Source: Irineochytrium annulatum (Eukaryota > Chytridiomycota > Chytridiomycetes > Chytridiales > Chytridiaceae). From it: 64,000 nt of DNA. A program made the position numbers and the translations under genes. Positions within the stretch are counted from its first letter, which is position 1. Every line of letters starts with the position of its first letter. The stretch is from the NCBI GenBank assembly GCA_027600665.1, contig JADGJL010000026.1, positions 1 through 64,000 of the forward strand. Direction: 5' to 3'. This document shows, piece after piece, positions 29,890 through 43,578 of this stretch. The notes beneath the pieces were generated by a model. It searched no databases. It saw only the letters and a program-made list of their open reading frames with translations, and had not been told where the DNA came from.

Positions 29890-31620
29890 TCAGAACACCA
29901 GACAGGCCAGAAGCACAAGCGCGCCTGCCACTACGACCTTCGCGACGACCCCCACGCTGCCCCTCCCCGATGGCGCGCCGTTCTGCGCCAAGTTGCCCCG
30001 CGTTGTCGCAAGCACCGTCGCACCCCAAGGACTGGTGGTGGTCGCCAGCGTCGGCGGCATCCCCATGCTCCCCGTCACGACCACCTCCTGGCCCTCGACG
30101 CACTTTCCCGCGATCGGGTCCCACGGCCCGGCCGTGCACCCGCCAGCGGGGACGGCCGTCCGGTTCGAGCCGGCAGGCATGCCAGTGATGGGCGCGGTGA
30201 GGGACGGAGGCGACGAGGGGCAGGCGTAGCAACTTTGAAAGACGGTGTCGTGGTAGGAGCACTATTTGTGTGGAAGGGACAACTGTTAGTGATGAAATTC
30301 AAAGGGTGCGGAATACTGACCTGCAAAACGACACCCTCATCGATAGTTCCGTCGCCGTTGTTGTCGATGCCGTCGCAGATCTCCTTTTGGGACGGGGAGA
30401 CCAGGGGCGCCTCGCACGGAATCGAGAACCTGTGGAGCGGGACCGGGTTCTGTCGTAATTCAAGAAACATCAGCAACCACTTCGTTTGCGTCCACGGTGA
30501 CGTTGAATATATACCTTGATCCAATCGAGGAGCTGCGTGTTTGTCACGTACCAAACGCCCGGGAACGTCTGCGTCCACTTTACAAACTCAATGATCTTCT
30601 TCGTCTTCTCCGCGTTCACGTCCGCCGGCCACGCGATGTACTGCGCCACGTGCTGGTACAAGCCGAAGGGGAGCTTCTGCTTATAGTGCACGAGGAACGT
30701 ATACTGAAGGTCCGCGATCATTTGGTCGTACGTCGTCGGGTCCTGCGGGATGATAATAGGGTCCATGGCGGACCAGATGGACGGCTGGGATGTGGTGTTG
30801 GACAACAGCGTGTACATTGGGATCTCCCAGAGCCCCGGGAACTCGAGTGCGCCTGCGCCGGTCGAGTAGGGCGTGCCGTAATCGAGCGTGTGGGGCCAGA
30901 AGGGAGTGACGATTGGGTCGGCCGTGATGGAGGACTGCCATTCAATAATTAGCAAACGGTATGTGGGCACTCGTTATGAAGTCCTACCTCGTAATAAAAT
31001 CCGGCATTTTTGACCGCGGCGAACGTCTGCGCGTTGTAGGCCAGGAAAGGGTGCCGGAATCCAACCAACTCGGTTGCCGGCACCCCCATGAGCAGGTTGA
31101 TCGCGTCCCAAGATCCCTTTAACTCATTCGTCACCTGCGAGGCCGAGACCGTGGTCAGATCCGGGTGTGTAACTGTTGAAAAAGCATTATTAGTACTCAT
31201 CTGAACGCTACATGTTATACCTGTGTGACAAGCGATCTCGTTGCCCCTCGCATAAAGCTGCGTGCCCCTCCAGAAGTTCGTCCATTGAATCGACACAAAG
31301 TACGTGGCCGGTAGTATGCAGCCGTTCGGGTTCTTGGTCGAGTTCTGCACTTCCATAAAAGCGTCGTACGTTGTATCCTGGACGCTGTCGTCTAGCGTCA
31401 GGGTGATGAACATTGGCGTGTCGTCAAGCGACAGGCCACCCGGAATGGACTTGCTCGCGCAGTAGCAGCTCGGCAGCTTGCACGATGACGGGCAGTTGTA
31501 ATCGTTCTCGGCGCCCGTGGGAATGTTGCCGGTGCCGTCCTGCGCGACCACGGCGCGTAGGAGGGCGAACAGGAGCGCCGTCGTAGCGACTCGTCGTGGC
31601 GTGGAGGAGGTGGCTGCCAT
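29890..31620 (-). CDS. Chitin deacetylase-like polysaccharide deacetylase, GPI-type
   Basis: Five exons: 31620-31221, 31172-30988, 30934-30515, 30449-30321 and 30261-29890 (501 aa). An N-terminal signal peptide (VATTALLFALLRAVVAQ) is followed by a Cys-rich segment. The NodB-type domain has LTLDDSVQD in place of the usual TFDDGP and the metal motif HTVTHPDL. Further on is GFRHPFLAYN. Near the C-terminus an EF-hand-like calcium motif (DGIDNNGDGTIDEG) precedes a Ser/Thr/Gly linker and a hydrophobic end (VVVAGALVLLACLVF) typical of GPI attachment. It probably deacetylates cell-wall chitin. The altered first motif keeps the two Asp, so activity is plausible. Confidence 0.9.
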
Positions 31621-31907
31621 TGTCGCGTCGTCGTCGATGCAGTAATGATGAAGAGTGCCGGCAGGTTAGATCCAGTTCCTTCCGGTCTTCAACAGCCAAG
31701 GTGCTAGGGGTTGGGCGGGTGCAGGCGGAGTTAAAAATAGCCTGTGTCAAGTGCAAAGACAAGGTCAAGGAAACCGCAGGGCTCGAACAGGCTATTTAAA
31801 AATACTGCTGAAGCAAAGTATTATTTTATCAATATAAATGTCCGATTCGACGGTGTACGTTGAAACAAAGCGTAAGCGTAATGTATGCAAATGCAAAATG
31901 AATAATC

Positions 31908-33950
31908 TCATTTCGTGCCTTTCAAGTATGCGGAGAGATCGAAGGATATCGTAATTAAAGCTGAGTGAACGTTAGTGTGCAGTCTGTAACACACATTCAC
32001 CAAAACATACCTATTACAATCTCAAATGAAATCAAAAGAATAACAATCCACTCCAATTTCTCGCCATGCACTGACTGCAAGTTATCTTTCAGCATCGAAA
32101 GCAAGTCGGAGATCACGCTTGTCCGCTGTGGCTTTTGTTTAGACTCTGCTGCCAAGTATAGAGGTATTTACCTGATTAAGGAGGTCGACACGTTGTGAAA
32201 TCTCAAGGTACCCACGCACGGCCGTGTAGCTTTCACAAATTAAACACGATGAAGAGCACCCCACACAGTCATCAGAAGAAGGGAAGGATACTTACAGCGG
32301 CTCGAACGAAGGCTCGGACCAGAAAATCTCTGGCGTATCCAGCACGTTTGACACAAGGTTAACGTTGATGCGCATGATAAATAACTGTCAAACAGGTGTT
32401 AATTTGGAATAATTTCCATTGCGTGCAGGTATCACCTGGCCGATCTTTTGGTTTATAGCCTTCCGAGGCATGTGAATCTTCCCCGTCTCCGCCATGATAG
32501 TTGGAATCGACTTCGTGCTTTCAATGGTTTCCTCGATCAAGCCCTCAAACAGAGTAAGCTTGACGGATTGGGCGAAGGCATGGGAGATCGTCAGCTTCAC
32601 CATTGTAGAGCTGTTCGGGGAAATCAGGGTGACGATGTCGTTGTAAATCCTCGCTTGTTGTTGTCGGGAGTACAGGTAATGGAACCGCTCGGCCTCAACA
32701 TCAGAGTGCTCTAAAGTTTCCAACGTTTGAACTCCCGCTATACTCGGGAGATATTGAGCGCCTCACCTATGCTCTCCACCTCAAACGGTCTAATCTCCTT
32801 CAAGATCATGAGCTCCTCCTCCTCTGACAGTCCCCACATAACCACCACTCCGTAGTCGAAGAAAAACAACTCCGGTACAGTCACCTTCCGCACAAGCGCC
32901 TTATACGAGAACACCATCGTGCTATCCGGGTAACCCGACGCCGCCGGCATGCTCGTCACGGGCTCAGGCTCCCTCCCGTGTTCATCCGAGTCCGCCCCGC
33001 CCCCATCCATATGATCCAAATCCCGGAAAGACCCTCTATGCACGGCGCCGGGCGGCGGGTGCTCCTGAAACGCCGTAACTTGGCTGTAGGACCCAGAGAA
33101 ATCCATGTCATTCAAGTTGCTGACGTGGGGGGCCCGAACATGGGAACCCGGGATAGACTCGCTCCGCCGGTGGTAGATGCCCGAGGCGTCGTTCGCGTCC
33201 ACGTTGCCCGCCCCGATCAAGTCCACGACGTCGCAGGTCGCATAATTGGAAAACTGGTCTGGCGGCTCGCTCGAGTAAAGTCTGTAAGGCGTGTAGAGGG
33301 CTAGCGAGCTCATTAAATTCACTGGCACTGGATTCGACAGTAACGGACCTTCGTCAAACCGCTTCGGGTCGGTCCCGTTGATGGCCTTTCGAGATGTGAG
33401 GTAGTTTAAAAGCAGATCCATGTTATATCCGCTACGAACGCACGCATAAGAACTGGTTAATCACAACACGTCACACTTACTCCGCAGTGCAATAAGCCGT
33501 CGCCCTCGGGAGAGATGCCTTGTCAACTCTCCACAGAAAATCCTCTTTAGGGGTCTTCGCCGCGACGTGTGGGAGGGGAGGGGGCGCGAAGGTCGACTGG
33601 GAGGCAGGGATGTTGCTGTCGTCGACCTGCTTCACGGTCGGGTCCAAATCTTCGGGAAACAGTGCAAGCTTTTGACTTTATCGAATGCGTGAGACACTTA
33701 AAATGTACATATACAACGCATTCCACATATCACCTTGTTTTTGTCGTCCTATACAAAAAAATTAAGCATGGTTCTTGGTAGCAAGCGTCTCATACCGTTT
33801 AGGCATCCTCTGTGCATTCGCCCCGCTCTCCACCCTCCCAGTTACAGACGTCCGCGGCGTCTGTTGGGGGATCACCAGTTGCGGAGGGCCATTTGCTTCC
33901 AGCAAGCCTGTCTCCTCGTTTGCTAGCCGCTGATATCGTGACTTTTGCAT
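31908..33950 (-). CDS. RMD1/DUF155-family membrane protein
   Basis: Nine exons: 33950-33796, 33748-33734 (15-nt microexon), 33675-33481, 33431-32767, 32710-32436, 32384-32296, 32229-32172, 32125-32011 and 31960-31908 (539 aa). Diagnostic segments are RTTKTSQKLALFPE, LPRATAYCTADGYN, FFFDYGVVVMWGLSEEEE, RIYNDIVTL, MVKLTISHAFAQS, LDTPEIFWSEP and YLEISQRVDLLNQ. A C-terminal membrane helix (EWIVILLISFEIVI) ends it. Relatives are yeast Rmd1/Rmd8, fission-yeast Sad1-interacting factors and mitochondrial RMND1; membrane placement is expected but the compartment is unclear. The microexon adds TTKTS-region residues and is frame-neutral. Confidence 0.9.
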
Positions 33951-34168
33951 TTGGCAATGGAAGGAGCTAGGGTAGTGGCGTGAGGAGGACGCTGGTGATG
34001 TGCGATCTCGGAGTTTGACAACGACCGGTCTTTTGCAGTGATCTTGGTGTCAAGCAGTCTCCGCGTCCGCTATCCCCGAGCTGGCCCTTCGAGCGGCCCC
34101 CGTGTCCGCGAGTCCGACCTGACTTTACTATCTCTGGCGACTATTACCAGCGAATCCTCCATCAGGCG

Positions 34169-35538
34169 ATGAAGCTTTCGCGCTTTGATGCTTTTCCTAA
34201 GATCGAGAGGAATATTCAGCATGCAACGTGGACGGGTGGGCTGCTGACAGTGCTCGTGGCCCTAGGCCTGGCGTTCCTGCTGTTCTCGGAGTTCAACCAA
34301 TTTCTGAGGATCCAACTGAACTATGAGTTTCGTGAGTATCCCTGACTGGCTGTTGTGCAGTGCTGACTCTCTGGTGTCGTAGTTGTCGACCAAACGCATG
34401 CGACCAACAGCCAGCTGCAGATCAACGTGGACCTGACGATAGCTATGAAATGCGATGGTAGGGCATGGATCAAATGGACGGAGACTGACGACCTGTTGCA
34501 CTTCACTTGCAGCGATACGGTCGGATGTGCTGGACGTGTCGGGGACGTCCCTGCCGATTAAAAGCGAGTTTATGGCACGACCGGTGAGGGCTGGCCAGTT
34601 GGCTAAAAACCTGTTCTGACGTGTTCGTTTAGGCCAAATTCAGTGCCTACGGGGCGCATAAGCTGGGGTACGGAGAGCTGGCGTGGACGTGAGATCTAAT
34701 GGACTCTTACCAGGGATGATATAGTAAACCGCATGCTTGACGTGCATAACGTTATTGCGGAGGCCAACCGTGCGGCGATGGCGGTAGGGGCGGGATCTGC
34801 TTCTTTATCAGGTGAAGAACCCGACGGGTGTCGCATCGCGGGGACGATTCGTGTCAATAAAGTGTCGGGGATGTTGCACTTTACGGCCCTTGGACATGGC
34901 TACAAAGATGGGCAACATGTCTCCCACGAAGGCATGTGGTTTCTCGGAAGGACCTGGTTTGCTGACCACTCCTGCAGCCATGAACTTCACCCATCGGATA
35001 GATAAGATGTCTTTCGGGAATAACTATCCTGGCCTGCTGAATCCGCTAGACAATAGCTTGGAAGTTGCAAGCACACGTTCGTTCCCATATGTCGAGCTTG
35101 CGTCTGACCGGGCCTCTAGACTTCGACATGTTCCAGTACTTCATCTCCGTCGTCCCAACCATCTTCATCGACAATCACAACACTTTCGGAAGCCGGTTAT
35201 TGCTCACAAATCAGTACGCGGTGACTGATTACACGCGTTCCATAAGCCAGGAGCAAGGAGCCAACGGCATAGCAGGTATTTTGCGAGCGCCCTTGCCAAA
35301 GACAAGGTCTTATATGATGGAAAAAGGCATTTTCATCAAGTACGATATAGAGCCTATATCGGTCCGAGTAACGGAAGCGAGGGGCAGTTTCATGCATTTT
35401 CTGACGAGGATGTGCGGTGTTATCGGGGGTATGTGTCTTGCCGATAGGTGTATTTCAAATGTCAACCGGCCCTTCCCCACAGGTATCTACGTCACCGTCG
35501 GGCTCTTGAATAACGTGGTGCTGTACATTGCAAAATGA
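34169..35538 (+). CDS. ERGIC2: ERGIC2/Erv41 ER-Golgi cargo receptor
   Basis: Nine exons: 34169-34331, 34383-34457, 34513-34583, 34633-34688 (or ending 34667), 34714-34931, 34978-35076, 35120-35275, 35327-35428 and 35483-35538 (331 aa, or 324). The N-terminal FDAFPKIE, a first membrane helix, LQINVDLTIAMKCD, VNKVSGMLHFTA, AMNFTHRIDKMSFG, MFQYFISVVPT and GIFIKYDIEP are family signatures; a second membrane helix lies near the end. Erv41 pairs with Erv46 for retrieval of ER proteins. The intron at 34932-34977 uses a GC-AG pair, needed to rejoin HVSHE with AMNFTHR in frame. The protein is shorter at the C-terminus than the human form. Confidence 0.92.
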
Positions 35539-35814
35539 GGCAGCTTTGTTAACGACGTCCTGGCACTTGATCGGCGAAAGTGCGGAGGGAGAATCTCGGG
35601 ATGGCGCCAGTTAGGCATTGACAAACCCAGTCACGTTAATGTACTCAGACGCCATTGAGCTCGCGACAATTTCGCGTACAATCAAATAGATCTTGCATCC
35701 AAACAGTGTCACTTCCGGCAATAGGTCACTTAAGTTAATTATGCCGGGTAGATGACGCGATGCAGGTGGTGGTAAGGAAAATTATCTCTCATGAATCGCA
35801 TGGGCGGCGGATTG

Positions 35815-38800
35815 TTATTCACACACGGCCTTCGGGACCAAGAATAAGTGGGCGACATCGCTCGTAATGATAATGTTCCGCTTCACGATCGCCTTGACTG
35901 TTGCCTGGATTTTCTCAAGGTCGATAGGGTCGTAGTCGCACTGCGAAATGGCCGCCTCAGGGGACTTCAGAGCATGGCCCGCAGCTACGGGCGGCAACGA
36001 TTCGGCCGCATCAAGACGAGGGGTGTCTACAGTATCAGCACGGGCGCATCTTGACACCAACGCCCATACGGCCTGAAATATTAAAAGAATCTCGGATGTG
36101 GCGAGTTTGTCGAACAATATCGCCGAATCGCCGACACTCGCGGGCAGTCGTAGACCCTACCATGGGAGGCAAACGAGTCAACTTTCACAAATATAGTCGT
36201 GACTCACGTCACTTATAATCCTTATGATTCTTTTCGAGCATGATAAGCTGTACTCATCATCCGCGCTTAATTCCCCCCGTTTCTCCAGCCAAAACCAAAG
36301 AAGCCAGTAAAGTAACGACTTCGCAATGTTTAACGAATGATAGAACGAGCGTGGTTCTGGAGTGATCATTGAAAACCCGAAAAAAGTGACGGACGACGTC
36401 TTTAGTTACCTTTGGCAATTAACTCCAATATGTCCCAGAACACGTTGTTCTTTCGAAAAGCACCATATATATCCAATTCCCTGCAAATAGCTCTTAGCGC
36501 GTGCAAGTTTCATCCGTTCCAGTTACCGTTGACATGACCAGATCTTCGGTAACTTGTCGTAGTAATCCGGGGCCGGCTGGGGGTACATTGTGATCCGTTC
36601 GGGAAATCGCCGCGACAATTCAACATATCCCCATAAGCTCATGGGCGCTGCATTATTTACATCCGGAGTTGTCTGATCCCGTGGCTCAAGAGAATAAAGG
36701 CATGCGACATACAACGACAATATGTCCCTGTTAAAAGCCAACAACGCAGGAGTCCTGCAAAACGTAACGTCAGTCCCAGCTTTAGGTTGGAAAGAATCTA
36801 CATCTTAAGAAAGTGCTCCGCCTTCTCAATGGGTTTGACCGGTGGCGGGGGCGGGCGCGGCTTTAAGCTCCTCCACCTCTCCATCAGATTCTTGGGTCGA
36901 GGGCCAATCTCCATACTCCGGACGGTGTCGAGCAACGACAATATCACCGAAGAGTTTTTTTCAACGGCCTCCACACCAGATGCTTTGCTCCCGTCCCTAT
37001 TGGTCGCAACTCCACCGGTGACCTCCATTTGGACGTCCTCCAGTTCGGCGCTCTTCGCTGCATCGTCCACCGCGGCCGCCGCGATCAGACCGGGAATTGC
37101 CTCCAGCACCGAATCCACTACAACCGCCCAGAGCTCGACGGTGGACATCTGCCTCGCCACCATAGATGCACACAAGCGAAGCTCCTCCCAATGTCGAAGC
37201 GCCTTCTCGTCGCCCCGGCTTTCAAAATTCTTCAACCCGACGCCCGCCACTTTGAGGTAGCATGCTACCGCCCTCTGAAGGCCCAGGATAGACCCGTCCC
37301 GCAACGCGCTAGGTGTCACATCGGCCGCAAGGCGGAGCGCGTGAATCCGGAGAGAGGCCGGATAGTCCTTTTGTCCCGGCAGCGGATCCGCAAGGTCCAT
37401 GATGGCCATCCAGGAGCGCGAGAGGATCGAGGACGTGGACGACTCGGCGGCGCACTCTAGGACTTTGGTATCGTCGACCGCGGCCAGCAGTCGGAGGTTC
37501 TGGAGAATATAAGCTCCGAGCTGGTCATCGTTTGCGCCCGCTTGCTGCAGAAGGAGCGCCAGGCTCTTTCTTGAACAGAGTTATTGACGGACTGCGCGAA
37601 GTAGGTCTGGTACCTGTAAAACAAAGGCCATTTCGTTTCCCAGGCCAAGCGTAGCGACCCGACAATGTAAAAGCAGTTCATATTCGAGTTCTCTAGGGCC
37701 AGCCTTTTGGATGTGTGAGGCGGAACACACTATCAACAGTTACAAAAGATATCCTTATAAATCGAATGAGACAGTAATACCTGACATATGATCGACACCA
37801 ACGCAGCGATCGCGTCATTCTCCCCCATTGGCGAGACCGCCAACTCGATCATCAATCGCAGTTGCAACCCGAAGTCGTTGTTGCGCGAACATCGATTCTG
37901 TGCCGCGCATTCATTAACGCGGCTCGCCAGGCGGTTGCAGAAATCCAGGACCTTCACGGAAAACGCCGCGACATTTAAGGTGCCTCCGGAGGCCAATTCG
38001 TCCTGCACCTACTTCCGAATCAGTCTCGCAGAAGGTAGGGCATACTTATTACCCTGCCAACCATAAACTGAAGAAGGCTGTCACACTGTACCCGCGTCGC
38101 GTGCACGGACGCACTACCGGTCAATTCGGCGTCCAGAGCGTCGCACGCGGCGCTCACGTGCTCCATCAATAGGAACATATCGGGAAGGACGCTCGGTAAG
38201 TCGGCGAGTCGATGCTTCACGAGGAGGTAAAGCCAACTGTGCATGCAATCCCATACAGGTCTGTCCAAAGGGCTGCCCTATGTTACGAAAGAAGCTTGCT
38301 CGTAAAAACTTACGGGATCAATTGCGTCCACCTGGAGAACTGCACATCACCCTCCAGTTTGCAGATCGATGCAAATCGGCGGGGCGATCTTTGAATCCGC
38401 GGAACGAATCGGGGAAGCAACGCTGAAACGTTCATGAGCTCGCACGGTATAGGGTGTGACGACGGCACACTCACGGATTAGCAAATGGGGCTCGATGAAA
38501 AGCAAGGTCGCCAGGTAGCTAAGCACACGCCGCATAAACGGGTCTGAGAAATCTATTTACTTAGCGAACGAGAGGCAGTCACCGGCATCCGCTTACCAGG
38601 GTTGATCTTGGGGTTAACCGACAATGACTCGACAGCGCCCTCGTACATATCATATAGATTCGTCAGGCTCTCCCAAAACGGCTCCGGATTTTCCCGGGAT
38701 ATGAAGGTGATGAACTCAAGGATGGTCATACTGGTCGTGTTTGGCATAACGCTAACGCCAGCACTGGCAAATTAGAGGTCTGACGTTTTAAGCCAAACAC

Positions 38801-39594
38801 AAGCGCTCCGCTTACTTTGCGGTATCGCTCAGGTTCGATAGGATCGGGTTCCGGGCTTCGACGAGGAGCTTCATATTGTATTTGTGAAGGGCGATGAAGG
38901 ATTGCTGCGGTGTCTGGTTGACGACGTGGAACAGCACCCAACGCAGTTGTGCACGGTTATAATATAGCTGAAAAAAAAGGGCGGCATTATGGACGCGTTC
39001 ACGCAGTTTAAGAAGATATACCAACTTCAACAAAAGTGACCGCAGAGCTAAAAAAAGAAGTATACATCAGAGATTGAAGGCGGCGAGAGCAGATGCTCTG
39101 ATGTAACGCTAAACACGTTGACGGAGCATAAAATGTGGCTTACTTTATCCTGTTGTCGGCTTTAACAAGATTGATCAAAATGTCTGCGATTGCTTTTACC
39201 ACCGGGTTCGCTGTTCTATCCGCAATCATATGGCCGTAGCTTGCAAAAGGCGTGACCGGGACTAATGGATGACTTCAGGTCACTGTCCATATGTCATCGC
39301 GTAAAAGAGTTTACCTGGAAGATTCCCCAGCAACCTAATGGACCACTATTTTCGAATACGAGAAGAAAAGTCTTAGTCATCTTCTCATTAACACCGACGA
39401 AATTGTGGCCGGCGCGACACCTGTACGACAGCTTGGGGCGTCCAAAGGTCAGGTGCGGACGCTATGCTATCCCCAACTTGGGAGAGCTCGGTCGCGACAA
39501 CGGCCACATTCGGATCGTATAAGTGGCCGTGTAGGGTGGCCGAAACGCGCTGCGTGAGCCCGAAGAGGATGTCAGTGCTAGTTGGTAAGGACAT
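35815..39594 (-). CDS. Unidentified large alpha-helical protein, many exons
   Basis: A chain of exons on the minus strand joins in frame from the ATG at 39594 (MSLPTSTDILFGLTQRV) to a stop at 35815-35817, roughly 1000 residues. Linking exons include 38747-38592 region (FITFISRENPEPFWESLTNL), 38267-38056 region (LDRPVWDCMHSWLYLLVKH), 37578-36792 region (LGAYILQNLRLLAAVDDTKV) and 36376-36209 region. Predicted helices are amphipathic and Leu-rich, like a HEAT/ARM or karyopherin-type solenoid, but no family signature was recognised. An exportin, nucleoporin or other scaffold remains possible. Exon borders are tentative. The start lies 60 bp from USP39 on the opposite strand, so the two share a promoter region. 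Confidence 0.6.
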
Positions 39595-39654
39595 TGTAAG
39601 ACGCAGCAAGAGGCTTGTAGAAACCTGTTCAAGGCTTAATAGGACATCTGAAAC

Positions 39655-41609
39655 ATGAAGAGGACTGCGAGTGGGGACGATGATGAAGACCGCCAACCAA
39701 AGAAGAAACCCAACGCGGCCGACGGTGACGTCAGCGGCCTGTTTCTCGAGACAATCAACCGCCACATGCTCGACTTCGACTTTGAGAAGCTCTGCTCCGT
39801 GTCGCTGTCGAACCTGAACGTGTACGCCTGCCTTGTCTGCGGGAAATACTTCCAAGGTAGCGTGCAGCGAGCGCGTCCCAGAAACTCATGCAGTTACCTA
39901 GGCCGGGGGCCTTCATCTCACGCGTACTTTCACTCGGTACAGGAGGATCATCACGTGTTCATTAACCTGGAGTCTCTAAAGGTATGAGCTCTTTCCACCA
40001 CGCTCACAGACGATGATCATTAGGCCTATATTCTCCCGGATGGCTACGAAGTGCGCGACTCCTCTTTGGCGGATATCAAAGTAAAGCGGCTTTGGCCGCA
40101 ATCTGCTAACGACTTCACAGTACGTGCTAAATCCGACATACACCCCCACGCAAGTCGCAAACATCGACAAAGCCAGCTCGTACTCCTATGATTTAAACAA
40201 TAAGCGTTTTCTACCAGGTTGAGTCTTAAGTTCTACACGTTGTTAAGCGCGTTGGATAGGGTTCGTTGGCTTGAATAATATCAAGGCGAACGACTACGTG
40301 AACGTTGTCATCCAGGCTCTGACGCATGTGCAACCGTTACGAGATTTCTTCTTGAAAGAGGATTTAAGTTCTTACTCGGAGCTTGGTGGGTTTCAGCAAA
40401 GTTTGTGACCTTACGTGATTGCAGTTAAGCGATTTGGGATGCTGACGAAGAAGATTTGGAATCCCCGGGCCTTCAAGGGACAGGTGTCCCCGCATGAGTT
40501 ACTACAAGTAAGTACTTTCGTGCCATTACTTCCGCTCGCCTGCCGTTATTTTTGAAGTAGTTTTTGATTTGAACTACAGGAAATCTCGAACGCGAGCCAA
40601 AAAAAGTTTCGGCTTTCGGAGCAAGCCGACCCTATCCACTTTTTATCGTGGTTCTTAAACGCGTTACACGCGGGAATGAAGGGGACGAAAAAAGGCGGAA
40701 GCAGTAGGTTGTTCAAGTAACAGCGGTTTTTAATTTTTACAGGTATAATATACAAGATCTTTCAAGGGGAAGTGCAAGTCGAATCCCAAATCATACCCAA
40801 CTATGAGGCCGCCGAAAACGACGTGCGAAGCTGGCGGCCGTTTGACGACAACATAGGTACCAACCTTTTTTTCGGGCGAAAATAGCTAAATTTATGACAG
40901 AAATAAAAAAGACGGTGTCTCCGTTTTTGTTCCTTGGTCTCGACTTGCCGCCACCTCCATTGTTTCAAGACGAGGTAGAGAAGAACATCATTCCGCAGGT
41001 ACTACCAATATTGTATTGTTAGTATTGCGAATACTTACTAAGATAGGTCCCGCTGACGGAGTTGCTAACGAAGTATGATGGCGTCTCCGCTAAGGTGAAG
41101 CCATGGGGTGCACAATAAGCATCTGACCTATGGCAGGAAAGTGGAAACGTCCTCCAGAGGATGAAAGTCACGCGGCTGCCGCAGTTCCTCATCTTCCATA
41201 TCAAACGGTTCACGAAGAACAATTTCAACACGGAGAAGAACCCCACGATCGTCAACTACCCAATCAAGAACGTCGATATGCGAGACTGTATTTCTACTCT
41301 TTGAGTGTTCGAGATCTGACGCTTTCGTGTTTAGATATTACGGACCCTGACGCGGCGAAGGAAGTAACGCGGTACGATCTTGTGGCCAATATATGTCATG
41401 AGGGTCGCCCTGGTGCGGGAAACGGGAAGTATAGGGTGTATGTGCACTCGAAGGGGAATGATCAATGGTTCTGCATACAGGACTTGTTCGTGGAGGACAT
41501 CGCACCCCAGATGATTTTTCTTTCGGAGTCATACTTGCAGGTTCGTCCTGGCACCCTTCTTTCCAGACAAGCCTAATTGCTTTAGATTTGGGAGCGGTGT
41601 GCGACTTAA
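39655..41609 (+). CDS. USP39: USP39/Sad1, splicing-associated inactive ubiquitin hydrolase
   Basis: Thirteen exons: 39655-39856, 39902-39981, 40024-40080, 40121-40217, 40260-40385, 40425-40507, 40580-40703, 40743-40856, 40901-40998, 41047-41094, 41137-41287, 41335-41540 and 41586-41609 (469 aa). A ZnF-UBP part (VYACLVCGKYFQGRGPSSHAY) precedes a USP fold starting GFVGLNNIKANDYVN, where the catalytic Cys of active USPs is Asp, and FHIKRFTKNNFNTEKNPT. This pseudo-enzyme state is typical of USP39/Sad1, which is needed for U4/U6.U5 tri-snRNP function. It is highly fragmented, with introns mostly 39-55 nt. Confidence 0.95.
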
Positions 41610-41728
41610 GCTTCCAGCCCTATTTTTAATTGTAAACCTAGTAATCAATGCAGTTGTGATCTTGATCCGTACGTCGTTGTCCGGAACTTGTCAAGTGTGC
41701 AAAGCAGAGGCCATCCATTCCAACGACG

Positions 41729-43546
<1,818 letters not shown>

Positions 43547-43548
43547 TG

Positions 43549-43554
43549 AATAAA
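43549..43554 (+). promoter_or_regulatory. Polyadenylation signal of RBBP4
   Basis: An AATAAA lies 19 bp after the RBBP4 stop codon. It is only 25 bp upstream of the farnesyltransferase start codon, so cleavage would fall at or within the next gene's start. Confidence 0.6.
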
Positions 43555-43578
43555 TACAGTAAAAGACGCGTTCCTCCA

